64,000 nucleotides of DNA from Istiophorus platypterus (taxonomy: Eukaryota > Chordata > Actinopteri > Istiophoriformes > Istiophoridae), in NCBI GenBank assembly GCA_016859345.1, contig CM029111.1, forward strand, positions 10,102,714-10,166,713, read 5' to 3'. Shown here in pieces: positions 39,958 to 51,400 of the stretch. Within the stretch, counting starts at the first letter, position 1. Each line of letters begins with the position of its first letter. The notes under the pieces are model-generated. The model did not search any database. It had not been told where the DNA came from and worked only from the letters and a program-made list of their open reading frames with translations. The translations under genes and the position numbers were made by a program.

Positions 39958-42050
39958 GGTGTCTGGATGAGAGAAGAGTGCTGTCTGCTAGGCTGAGACC
40001 TGAGGTACATGTGAGCAGGAAAATTTTCCATACACTTTTTATTAAGCTGCCAGTATAGCACTGAGGGAGACAGGGAGACAAACTTTAACTCAATACGTGC
40101 TGTGTTTGTCTCCCTCCCAGTGGTCAGGATGACGCTTCAAGGCTACAATACTCCACTGTTTTCGTGCAGCATGCAGACTGGTGAGCAGACCATATGGAGC
40201 AAAAAAATCGTGATTAAAAGTGTTGGTTTTAGGCAAATCACCAACTAAAACCCATTGAACACTGCTTTTATATTTGACTTTAAGAACGGTGTTACTGGTT
40301 CCAGGTTCCAGTTAACTAACAGCGAAAAATGAAGTGATTTCTGAAACGAGTTGCTAAAGCAAGCACTGAGCACGACAGAGGAAAGATTTTTGTCCGTTTT
40401 TCAACCTAATACTTCAGTTCACGTAATGGCTAAATAACAGTACATTAATACACTCTGTCTCTTGAGGAGAGGGAACAGGCATTTTTGAAGCTGTTGGGAT
40501 GTTTTTCTTGTGTTTGTTTCTTAATCATTTTGACATCTGTTTGGATCGGCGTTTATTTCGAGAACATGCATCTATGTTCCTTTTCTAAATTACAATGGAC
40601 ATTTTTCCCTTCAGGCAGTTGGACAGTTACAAAGTTTCTTCGAATGAAAGTATTGCACTTTTCCGAGATGACTCGACTTTGTTTCTTAATTCTTAGATGA
40701 GCACACGTACCTTTTTTCTCTAGGCGACATGGATTAACAACATTATATGTGAGGTATCTGCACTTTTCACCTGAAAATATAGTTGCTATTACCATAACAG
40801 TTATGGCTATTAAAGGCCACTCAAACTGATGTTTCATAAAATTGACATAGAGCACTGAAACAATCATTCAATGAATCAATTAGTTGATTGCTAGAATCGC
40901 CAACAACTTTGATAATTCATCAAGTATCTCATGCATTTACCAAGCAAAACTTCCCAAAATTCTGTGGTAAAATGAGAACCCCCCCTTCCCCATTTTCATA
41001 TTCATGTGAACTGAATTCTTTTGGGTGATTTGAGGATGTTCTCTTTGGCTCTGGGAGCTTATGATGGGAATGTTTCTGACATTACTGTCAATGATGAAAA
41101 GCAAAGGCAACTTTCCTAAACATATAAATGTATTTATACAATTTGACAAATGAGTGTTTCTGAAATATTTGCCCATAATTGTTTATATAGTTATGTTACA
41201 TGTTTAAATGGTTCATAAAACCCCAATTTTGTCAGTATATCCTGTTGGAGTGCCAGACAATAATCAGCAGATATGTAGAGGGGTAGCTCACAATTTTTAA
41301 GTCTGTCAGTTTCTCCCCTCCTTGTCCTACTGGCCATTAACAGCTCTTTGCATAATGTGCTTCCAATGTAGGTGATGGAGGGAAAAACCCAAGGACCTCA
41401 TCCTGTGCAAAAATATATTTCAGTGTTTATCTGAAGATAATATGAGGATTTAGTCACTTGAGATAGACAAATGAGTGAGTATATTACAAATTTACAGTGT
41501 TTTATTACAGTCTTTTTTTCCGCCCTGGACAGTGTTTCTATGCTGAACTGCAGTGGAGGGACGGTACAAAAAAAGTGCAAAAAAAGACTTAAACTTTGCT
41601 TCTGAATATGACTTTTGCACAAAAGCCGGCGTCTGGGGGATTTGATGGAGAGGAGGAAGATCACGCCCCCCCCCCAAACAAAACCCCAAAAACTTTTACA
41701 GTTTTCATATAGTTACCTGGTTATTGTTTTAAGAAAAAAAATTGAACGAATCCTTTAACGTGCAGAGTTTGATTTGACTAAGTTTGGTGCAAGCACTTTA
41801 CAAAACTCGAGTTGCAAATTGCTTCACCTGGGGCAGCAAATTAAAAATAGAGATCCAAACATACATGGTAAAAGAAAAGGAAACAAACCAATTCCAGATA
41901 CGTTAGATGAAAGATGTTACAAAAAAATGGGAGTAAAACTGAATTTTTTTAAAAAGCGGAGTAAAGCGGCCTATTGTCAGAGACCTGTTGCGGAAAAAAA
42001 AACCCACAATATTTAGAAACACCGCACAAAATTTGCGTGTTCTTGAAAAC
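39958..42050. other. Intergenic, ogn to ywhab-like
   Basis: Holds the ogn promoter at its left end, with no CpG island, as is usual for a tissue-restricted matrix gene. A fragment of the fish palindromic repeat lies at about 40865-40925 and part of a foldback repeat at about 41320-41480. The remaining sequence is AT-rich, and no gene is supported. Confidence 0.45.
41320..41480. repeat. Copy of foldback repeat seen at 2385-2810
   Basis: Shares the order CTTCCAATGTAGGTGATG, then a CAAGGACCTCATCCTGTGCA block, GTTTATCTGAAGATAATATG and AGGATTTAGTCACTTGAGAT with the left arm of the repeat at 2440-2590. The right arm is degraded. Confidence 0.45.
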
Positions 42051-42560
42051 TTCGGCTGCATCGATTGCGTTATTCCAGCGGCGGCTGCATTACGTAAGGC
42101 AGATGTGCGGTGAGAAAAGAGGAAACAGAAGTGCCAGTGTAGCGGAAGTGGTACTGCCCTGAACGATACGCCGAGCGAGACGGAGGACGGAGGCTCGATC
42201 GTCCAGAGAGAGAGAAGAAAAAGAAAAAGCAGGATTAAAAGTCGCCAATATTGTGAGTTTGATAACCTCGCACTCGCGAACAGCGCTTCGTAAGGCTCGG
42301 TTTTCATTCGTGGCTCGACGTTGGAATGGCCGTTTCATCGTGTCCGGTTCGATCCCGTTGAGAAGCTGTCATGCTAACGGGGCAGGGGGGGGGGCTAGCT
42401 TCTAGCTCGGGTTTTGTGAAAGGCTAGTCGGTTAGCTCGCCGGCTAACGCCGAGGCTAGCCGCTAGCCGGCGAGCTAACCGACGGTCGGATTCCGTGACA
42501 CTTTTGTTCTGACGGGCTCGGCAGCCTGGGCGGGCCGCGGCGCGGCTGCCGAAAATGAAT
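42051..42560 (+). promoter_or_regulatory. ywhab-like CpG promoter and noncoding exon 1
   Basis: A CpG-rich block containing a noncoding first exon that ends before GTGAGT at 42253. Downstream, in the first intron, lie dense GCTAGC/GCTAAC words and a perfect 20-bp inverted repeat (42427-42446 with 42464-42483). The intron runs to the TCCTCAG acceptor at 43417. Confidence 0.65.
42427..42483. repeat. Perfect 20-bp inverted repeat, 17-nt loop
   Basis: The arm GTCGGTTAGCTCGCCGGCTA at 42427-42446 is the exact reverse complement of 42464-42483. The 17-base loop itself contains GGCTAGCC. It lies about 175 bp into the first intron of the ywhab-like gene. Confidence 0.9.
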
Positions 42561-43425
42561 TAAACGTGGGAGTTTTTACGCTGCGGTGCGAGGTTTTCTT
42601 TCCTGCCCGTTGTAAAAAAACGACGAATATCGATTGCCAACACCCCGAACGTGTTTTTTTTTTTAAATGAAAAGTCTGCCGCTGCTTTCGCTGGCCTAGC
42701 TAACCGTTAGATAGCGGTGTTGCTACAGTAGACGACGGTGGCTAGCTAGCTAGCCGTTAGCCACTCCACTTCGCTTTGCGTTATCATGAATACGGCAGAT
42801 TAGCCCCGGTATCGTTATCTAATCCAGCTAGGTCGCCATCGTAAATAAGAAGAAAACGAACGATGGATCGGATCGGTCGCATTTTAACGAGCTAACGTTA
42901 ACATCAGTGAGCGAAATGTATCATCCCGCTAGCGTTGCTAGCAACGTTAGGGGAGGGCATTAAAAACTGACCCGGGAAGGCTTCGTCTGGTGCAGCCAGG
43001 TTAAAACAACGCCAAACGAGACAGCGTTCAATTTTACCCTATAGCAGTTGTGAAGACTGTTCGACGAATTGAATTCAGCCACATTTAGACCAAAACAGGC
43101 TGAGCAAGATAACGACGAGGCAGCACCGTAGAACCCCAAATAGCTAGCAGCTAACATTAGCAAGTGATGTGTGTGTGTGTGTGGTTGACCCACTTGCCAA
43201 GGGGCCCAGTTCGCATTGCCTATCCACACTTTCCACTGAATCCTGTGGTTTTCTTGCTTAAAAGACCTCGTCTGCCAAAGCAAAATAAAATTAGTTCATA
43301 ACAGAGTTCAGGACATACAAATGAATGGACAACGTTGGGACTATTGTTAAACGTTCTTCCTGGTATCTTGACTAACCCCACTCAACTACTTCTAATACTG
43401 TATTTTCTTCTCCTCAGTCTAGAAA

Positions 43426-45243
43426 ATGGATAAGAACGACCTGGTACAGAAGGCCAAGCTTGCTGAGCAGGCCGAGCGCTATGATGACATGGCCGCAGCC
43501 ATGAAGTCAGTGACGGAGCAAGGTGCGGAGCTGTCAAACGAGGAACGCAACCTTCTCTCGGTTGCCTACAAGAACGTGGTAGGAGCACGTCGCTCATCCT
43601 GGCGCGTCATCTCCAGCATCGAGCAGAAAACCGAGGGCAATGACAAAAAACAGCAGATGGCACGTGAATACCGGGAGAAGATCGAATCTGAGCTGCAGGA
43701 AATCTGCCATGATGTGCTTGTAAGGGTTTCTAATTTCTTTGGTGCCTAACAACAGCCCTTATTCAGAAACTTGTGATGATGGTCCCTATGTGTCACTTAA
43801 CCTGACTATCACAAAACTGAAAAACTCAACTACTGTTTTCAGGGCCTACTGGACAACTATCTCATTGCCAATGCATCTGCTGCTGAAAGCAAGGTGTTCT
43901 ACCTGAAAATGAAAGGCGACTATTATAGATACCTGTCTGAGGTTGCATCTGGGGATACTAAGAAGGGTAAGTGAGGATGTGAATTAATTTAATGAGTATT
44001 TTTTTAAAAAAATGCTTCAAATGATTTCATTTGTAGTGTTAATCTCAGAATTATCACCCAACTCTACTGTCCCTCTCTGCCCTGTGTAGTGGTATAAGGT
44101 TTGGTTTTCTTTTTGTTTTTTTGCTGCCTGCAAGTTTACAATTTTGTTAATTCTCACCTTTGTCGTTAGTTCCATCAGCATCAGGTGGCTATTTTTAAAG
44201 GGGCAACAGACTTCTTGCTCAGCATCATACGGCACATTGGCAGTTTGCCCTTAGCTTTTGAACACAGTGGAGCATTTAGAACCTAAAGAGCCAGATGTTT
44301 CCTTAGCACTTGGTGGAGACTAAAACAGAGCTAAAAGGAGAGTGAATATTGAACTGACATTGGTCAGACGACACAAACATGGCTCCAAATTATTGCTAGA
44401 GCTGTGTCTTTTGAATATGTAATCCGCAATTCTTTGCCATTTCAATTACAAGACAATATACTATCATTTTAGTGCTTTTGAACCTAAGTTAAAAAAAAAT
44501 CAATTGATTAATACTCTTTTTTAAAATGAAGTGTGAATAGCGAAGCTCATTTTTTTTTTTTTTTTTGTATATCTTTTTCTGCCCAAAGATACAGTGGAGA
44601 ATTCCCAGCAGGCGTACCAGCAAGCTTTTGACATTAGCAAGGGAGAGATGCAGCCAACACACCCTATTAGGCTTGGTCTGGCCCTCAACTTCTCAGTCTT
44701 CTACTATGAAATCCTCAACAACCCGGACAGGGCCTGCAGCCTGGCTAAGACGGTATGAAATGAAACTTTTTACAGGTTTTTATCATATTTGTAAATATCT
44801 AAAGAAAATAAGCATCACAATTTGCTAAAAACATTCAGTTACTGTCATACATCACAAGGGAATTTAGCTTTTATTTTTTCAGTACTGACTAATTCAAAGA
44901 AAATTTCAGTTATGTTTAGTCTGCTAGACAGTGTTTAGAGGATACTGCTAGATTATACAAGTTTAAATAACAGATTTTAATTTTGGAATTCAGGCATTTG
45001 ATGAAGCCATCGCTGAACTTGACACTTTGAACGAGGATTCTTACAAAGACAGCACCCTGATCATGCAACTACTAAGGGACAACCTGACTGTGAGTTTTAC
45101 ACTCCATGCTTTTTTTTACCTCTGATAGATCCTGATGTGTTTATTAATTACAGCAAATCATAACTATGTCCTTAATCTGTTCCCAGCTGTGGACATCAGA
45201 AAACCAGGCAGATGAGGGAGAGACCGGAGACGGGGAAAACTAA
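43426..45243 (+). CDS. ywhab: 14-3-3 protein, beta/zeta type
   Basis: A cytosolic dimeric adaptor that binds phosphoserine/threonine motifs in signalling proteins. Coding exons: 43426-43719, 43843-43966, 44589-44752, 44994-45089, 45187-45243. Phases are continuous, giving 244 residues, a typical length. The phosphate-binding set is intact: Lys49, Arg56, Arg127 and Tyr128. Helix motifs NLLSVAYKNVVGARRSSWR and [20 protein letters not shown] are canonical. Paralogue choice is mixed: the start MDKNDLVQKAKLAEQAERYD and MAREYREKIE look like zeta, while WRVISS, YRYLSEVASGD, LDTLNED and WTSENQ look like beta. The pabpc1l neighbour supports beta, since YWHAB and PABPC1L are adjacent in human. The long 3' UTR ends at a poly(A) signal at 47058-47063. 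Confidence 0.93.
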
Positions 45244-47063
45244 TGGAATTGCACTGTTAATCCACCTACACTCTTATCTTAAACACAGACAGCTTATATA
45301 CATCCCCCTCCACTCCATCAGCCCCTCCCACTTCTGTATGACAAGCAGCCTGAATTGCTCCTGACCAACTAGTTTACCCCTCTCAGTTCACTGTGAGGTG
45401 ACAGGGTAATTTTCAGTTGTTAGCAGATTCAGTCACTTTGTGGAAACATGTTGTATTGATTAGTGAGTCCATGTTGCTGTTGTTTTTGTCAGCTTTGTGT
45501 GTCTGTATGTAGCGAATGAGCAAGTGTGAATGGATATGAAAGATTGAACGTATGGTCTGGGGGGGAGGGGGGTGTTGTGAATTCTAATCGTCCTTCCAAA
45601 TTCCTTTGTCCCAGCTAGTTTGTTGTGCATTTCTCATCCCTTTTTTTTTTTTTGGTTGTTTTTTTTTTTGTTACTTTTCTTATTTGTGATTCCTCATGAT
45701 ATTTACAGGTTTTATTGTATGGTAATTAAACTGGCAGTTGATTTCCACCAAACACTGTGATGGTAGGCGTTCCATTTGCTTCACAACCCCAAAACAGTTT
45801 TGTGTTTGAAATTCCAGACACACGTACAATCCTGTATTCAACTAACTGCAATTCTGCTGTGGGCTCATACAGAAAGGAGGCAGGCTGTATTGTGACACTG
45901 ACATCTTGGTGTAATGCTCCTTGATCATGTTCACAAATTCACAATTTCAAAGTTCTAAGGGACCCCTTAAATTGTTATGTTAGATATATTTTTTTTCAGA
46001 CATAAGACATTCCACGTTATTAGGATTTTGGAAAGGCCGTGCTCCCCTTTTCGTTGTTTCCTGTTTTGTTTGGGTTTTTCTTTCTTTTTTTTTTTTGAAC
46101 TAAGTATGGATTGTCATTGTAGTTTTACTCACTGTTCAGGTGCTGCTTGATCTCAGTACAATGAAAATTGTATGTGCGTAAATGTGGTTCCATGTATTTT
46201 GCAAGATTGACTATCAACTGTATGTGAAACCTAAAAAAAAAACAAACCTTTTATTGATGTTAATTGAAAATGTCTTACCACACTGTATCAACCCTGCTTG
46301 CAAAATATTCCTCTTAAAGCGGTTGTTTTCTCCAAAAAAAAAAAAAAAAAAAAAAAAAAAGTTGTGCCTGGCTTTCTCTTGCAGCCTCTATTTTTGTTTA
46401 GGTGGCAGCATCTGCTTGTTGTTTTTAGAAATCTCAAAGAGAATGAGTTTAGACCAGACAAACTTAAAAACTGGTAAATGTCGACCTCATTTTTTATTTT
46501 ATTTTTTTCACCCGGGTGCATCACTCTGCTGTTAAAAGATAGCTGGTGTGAATGATGGCCTCAGAAATCGGGTCTATTTTGAAGGTGCAATTTGGAAAGA
46601 AGCTCAGTGTCACAATACCATGTATCACCACTACATTCCACATATTGTAGTTGAAGACACCATTCCACATTATAGCTGACAGTCTGTTTATTCTGACAAT
46701 GCTCCAATGAATTGAAATAATCTTCTGTTGAAAAAAAAAAATCATGTCAGTTTATTATTATGCTTGATGAAAATGCAGTTAGTGAATGTGGAACGAAGCC
46801 TGTCTGTATATCAGGTATCTACTTGCTTTGTTTTTACTGACAAGTCTTATGGCTAAAATTTGCTTCTGTAACAGTCTATTACCCAGTGCACACACGTGGT
46901 TGTGAAAAAAAAAATTAGATTAGCTCTAAAAAGCAATGACGATATGGAGATAAACAATGGTTGGTGTAATTCTAGCTTTGTGTTTATGTATCTTTAAAAC
47001 CATTCTAGTTTCACTATACATGTAAGAAATAGGAAAGTGTCAAAGACCATTCAGTGAAATAAA
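45244..47063 (+). other. ywhab-like 3' UTR
   Basis: About 1.8 kb without competing genes before AATAAA at 47058-47063. It contains T-runs (about 45640-45670 and 46085-46097) and an A-run of about 27 at 46334-46360. Long 3' UTRs are usual for 14-3-3 genes. Extent is inferred from the lack of an earlier canonical signal. Confidence 0.5.
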
Positions 47064-47199
47064 GTTTCGTTTAAGATAACAGGCAAATTACGTCTTCATT
47101 TTTGTGCACCAGGAATATTTCACCAAGCTAGTTTCGCCTAAACAATTCATCCAAATAAAAATAAAAAAAAAAATCACTGTTAAAGACCAGAAACGAGTC

Positions 47200-47660
47200 A
47201 AACGTCGGTCGCCCCCCTCGTCGTGCCCAGAACTAGATTCAATCGCGGAGCGCCACGCGAACGGACCTCTGCCCTCCGACGGCTTAATTGAAATAACGAT
47301 GCGCGGAGGAAAGGGGCGCAGGTGTTCCACGGTCATAATTAAAGGAAAACGAGGTCCGGCCCCGTGTGGAAAGCGAAGCCGCCGCTCCGAGAGAGAAACG
47401 TCCCGAGTCCGAGAGTCGGTCGGTGGAGACGCGGTGAGTAATGTCCGTCCTCGTCGGTCCGCGTCGCCGAAAAGACGCGGCTTTCTCCCGCATCTGCTCG
47501 AAAGGAAGAGACCCGATCTGGTTCTCTAGCAAAAAAGATAAAAAATCAAACTCTCTGGCTGAGCTCTGCTCCGTGTCTTCGGTACCGGGCCCGGTTGATG
47601 TTTTTTGAAACTGTGCCCGAACCCGTCCCGGCGTTGTGCTAAGCGGAGCTAAGTCCTAAT
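47200..47660 (+). promoter_or_regulatory. pabpc1l: pabpc1l CpG promoter and noncoding exon 1
   Basis: A GC- and CpG-rich block. A probable noncoding exon ends before GTGAGT at 47434 (AGACGCG then GTGAGTA). It pairs with the acceptor TTGAACCAG ending at 48426, twelve bases before the ATG. GCTAAGCGGAGCTAAG lies at about 47638-47653. Confidence 0.55.
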
Positions 47661-48438
47661 TACCTGAGGGATGAAACTTCGGTTAAAGTTGATTTATTTT
47701 ATTTTTTAGTAGAGGAGTTTTGTTTGTTTTTTTTGAGATCCCCCCTTTCTGTTCCAGCGTTTATTAACCGGGCGGCATCATTTTTGTGTTTTAAAAAAAA
47801 AAAAAAATCACAAATCTGAGATTGTTTTTTTTTGTTTGTTTGTTTTTTAAATTTTTAAAAATTTTGTTTTTTTAGCTTCTTTCACACAAAGAAGTAGAAC
47901 GAGGATCAGTCAGTCGGTCAGTACTGTCATTTAATTAAGCTAACTTCAGCATTCAAGCACGTTTTAATACCAAGATCCTCGTTAACCACACACACACTCA
48001 GTCATCTGGCAGTTCATTAGGTAAACCTAGCTAAAACTACTGGGTCATAGTTTTTAATTTCTTAAATAAAACTGCTTTAGAGAAATGCAGATTCAACTGT
48101 GTGATCGTTTTTGATGCTGTTTAAACTCTACTGATTTATACATAGAGGTGTTTTTGTTACTCGGCCTGTGGACCTGATAAAGGGGCAACTGACGGTTTAA
48201 ATTGTTAAATCAAACTTCTTTCATTTATTTGAATTTGTTGACATTTAATATTAGCAAATGACTGACTGAGAAAATAATTGGCAAAAAAATAAGATTATGA
48301 AAACAGCTGTAAGTTGCAGCCCTGAACTTAAAAGCGAAAACAACTATAGAGCTAAATGAACCCCTTTCTAACAAAAAAAAAAAAAACACATTGCAATATT
48401 CAACTGTTTTTCTTTTATTGAACCAGCTGTTACCCAAG

Positions 48439-51400
48439 ATGAACAGCAGTGGACCAGCGTATCCCCTCGCCTCGCTGTACGTAGGCGACCTGCACCCCGA
48501 TGTTACAGAGGCCATGCTCTACCAGAAGTTTTCTCCTGCTGGACCGATCATGTCAATCCGTGTGTGCCGAGACATCATCACCCGCAGATCTCTGGGATAT
48601 GCCTACATAAACTTCCAGCAACCAGCTGATGGTAAAGTAGCCGTTTTAGCCAAATCCAGTCAAATCGGAACTTAATGCGGAAGAAACTTTACTGTGGCAC
48701 TATACACTCACCGAGCACTGAGCATTTTCTATTTCTTTGTGGTCTTATTCTGATTCACCGAGCACTTTATTAGGAATACCATAGTAATACTGGTCAGGGC
48801 CTCCCTTTGCTCACAAAATGGCTTCAGCCCTTCGTGGCATTGATTCCGCAAGATGCTGTAAACGTTCCTCTGAGATTGTAGTCCATGTTGACATGATTGC
48901 ATGACAAAATTTCTTCAGATTTCTTCAGATTGCAAATTCATGCAGCAAATCTCTGGTTCTACTACATCCTAAAGCTGTTCTGTTGGATTCAAATCTGGTG
49001 GCTAGGGAGGCCACTGAAGTGCACTGAACCCATTTTCATGTTCATGGAACCGATTTGAGAGTTTTGCCTCGAGACCTGGTGCATTATCCTACTCGGGGTA
49101 GCCATCAGAAGATTGAAAATTATGGTAATAAAGCGATGCACATAAACAGCAGCAACACTCAGGGACTCACATTCAAGGCCTGATTGATGGGTATTATGAG
49201 CCAAGAGTGTGCCAAGAAACCATTCCCCTCACCATTCCTCCACCACTGCCAACCTGAACTGGCAACACAAGGCAGGTTGGGTCACTGGAATCATGCTGTT
49301 GATGCCAATTTCTGCTGCCTCAGCAGAAATCTAGTTCCATCAGACGAGGCCACAATTTTTTGGCGAGTCTGTGCCCATTGCAGCCTCAGATTTCTGTTCT
49401 CAGCTGAAAGGTGTGGAACCCAACATGGTCTTCTGCTGTTGAGCCCACCTGCCTCCATTTTCCACCTGTTGTGCATTTTGAGATGCTTCTCTGGTCACCA
49501 CAGTTGTGAACAGTGGTTAACTGAATTACTGTAGCCTTTCTGTCAGCTCCAACCAGTCTGACCATTCACCTCTGACCTCTCTCATCAATAATGTGTTTGC
49601 GTCTTAATTAAGACATTAAATGTCGCTGCCCCTGCTAGTTGGCACCAGAAAATACTAGTTTAACTAATTATTGTATTAATGTGCAACGCTGTTTAACTGT
49701 TGCATACAAGATGTTACACAGCTGCCTGCAACTAGCTTGGGCTGTGGCCCCAGTGTACGGCAGCCCCCCCCCCCCAAAAAAAAAACCAAAACAAAACAAA
49801 ACACCACCACGCTTGCCACACTAGGCAAATCAATATAACATTGGTGGGCCACTACAGTCTATGTAATGAATGGGGAAACACTCAGTCTATTTTGTCCCAC
49901 CACAGTTCCATCATGAAGCAACAATCATTCCACAGTCCATGTCACTGAGATGACATTCGTTTCCCGTTTTTACGGTTGACCTCTTTAGCTGTAGCTGCAT
50001 GATTTTATGCCTGTCATGCTCAGTGAATGTAAATCGGTGCACTAAAATATTATGTCAAAGTACCATCCTAGTTTGGTGGGTTTATGGCCATGATTTTAGA
50101 CGGGCACAGATTCTGCTAGTATTTGTTGCTTGGCAGATGCTGTAAAATATACACTAGTAGCTACCATGGCTCTAAAGCAATTATCGTAGAATTATAAATA
50201 AGAATTCCCTGTGGTTGAGACATGCATGTAGCTACTTGTAATATAGGATGCAAAGAACACACTTTATCAGGAATTTGAAAATGGAAAATAGACACTGGAC
50301 CATGAAATGTAGAAAAGGTTTGATATTGTCATGATAGTCTGGGATCCAAAAAGATCAGATGTTGGCATAATAATAATAATATCAAAGAAGGGCTGATCAA
50401 TGCAACATCCCTTGCTGTATTTAGTTGATGATAATTACATTTGACAGCTCAAAAGAGAGAATCTGAACTGGAATGGATGTGAAATTCTACAGTGTTAGAA
50501 TTTAATCTTGATTGAGCATCAATTAGCAAAACTGTATTTCGACCCATACACTATGTAGTTTAGTGTAGATTCCTAACTTCATCTGAAGCAGAAGTTTAAT
50601 CCTCCGTGGACTGGTGATGCTTTGTGAAATATATCAAGAAAACAGTACAGTTCTTTGTTCTTGGTATTGAGCAACATTTTTCTTCCCTTTTATTTTATTA
50701 TTTTTTTTTTTTAAGCGGAGTGTGCCCTGGATACAATGAACTATGATGTTATCAAGGGTCGGCCAATCCGAATAATGTGGTCTCAGCGTGACCCAGGACT
50801 CAGGAAGTCTGGAGTGGGTAACATCTTTATCAAGAACATGGATGAGTCTATTGACAACAAGGCGCTGTATGATACCTTCTCAGCCTTTGGCAATATTTTG
50901 TCCTGCAAGGTAAGTGGTATGGTTCATCCTATGCAAAAGTGTCTAACAAATTAGATTTTTTTTTTTAAGTTATAGTTTCCTCCTAATTCATAAAACAAAA
51001 GATGTTTATAACATTATGATATTCCAGCCAGCCCTATAAAAGAGTACATGTATAAAACATATTTACACTTGTTTTTTCTGTAATTTGTTTGATTTAAAAC
51101 TTTTCTCTTTGTAGGTTGTTTGCGATGACAAAGGATCCAAAGGCTACGGCTTTGTTCACTTTGAGACTCAGGAGGCTGCAAACCGGGCCATTGAGACCAT
51201 GAATGGGATGCTGCTGAACGATAGGAAAGTGTGAGTGAACTAAATACTTTGACTTGACCTGTTTTGTTTTTTTTTGGTTTTTTTTTTTGTTTTTTTTTTT
51301 TTTTTTAGGTTTTTCAAAAAATGGCAAATATGCAGTCTAAAAAAAGTAAGTTTAGGCAAAGAGCGGTGCAGAATATACTACGTAAGCTGTTAATAAATGC

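Noticed and set aside
42421..42490. microRNA precursor
   Set aside because: The hairpin arms are only 20 bp with a GC-rich promoter-type loop; no flanking stem and no known seed.
47104..47532. 141-codon ORF on plus and an 82-codon ORF on minus near 47284-47532
   Set aside because: They overlie the CpG promoter and noncoding exon 1 of pabpc1l; basic composition follows from GC content.
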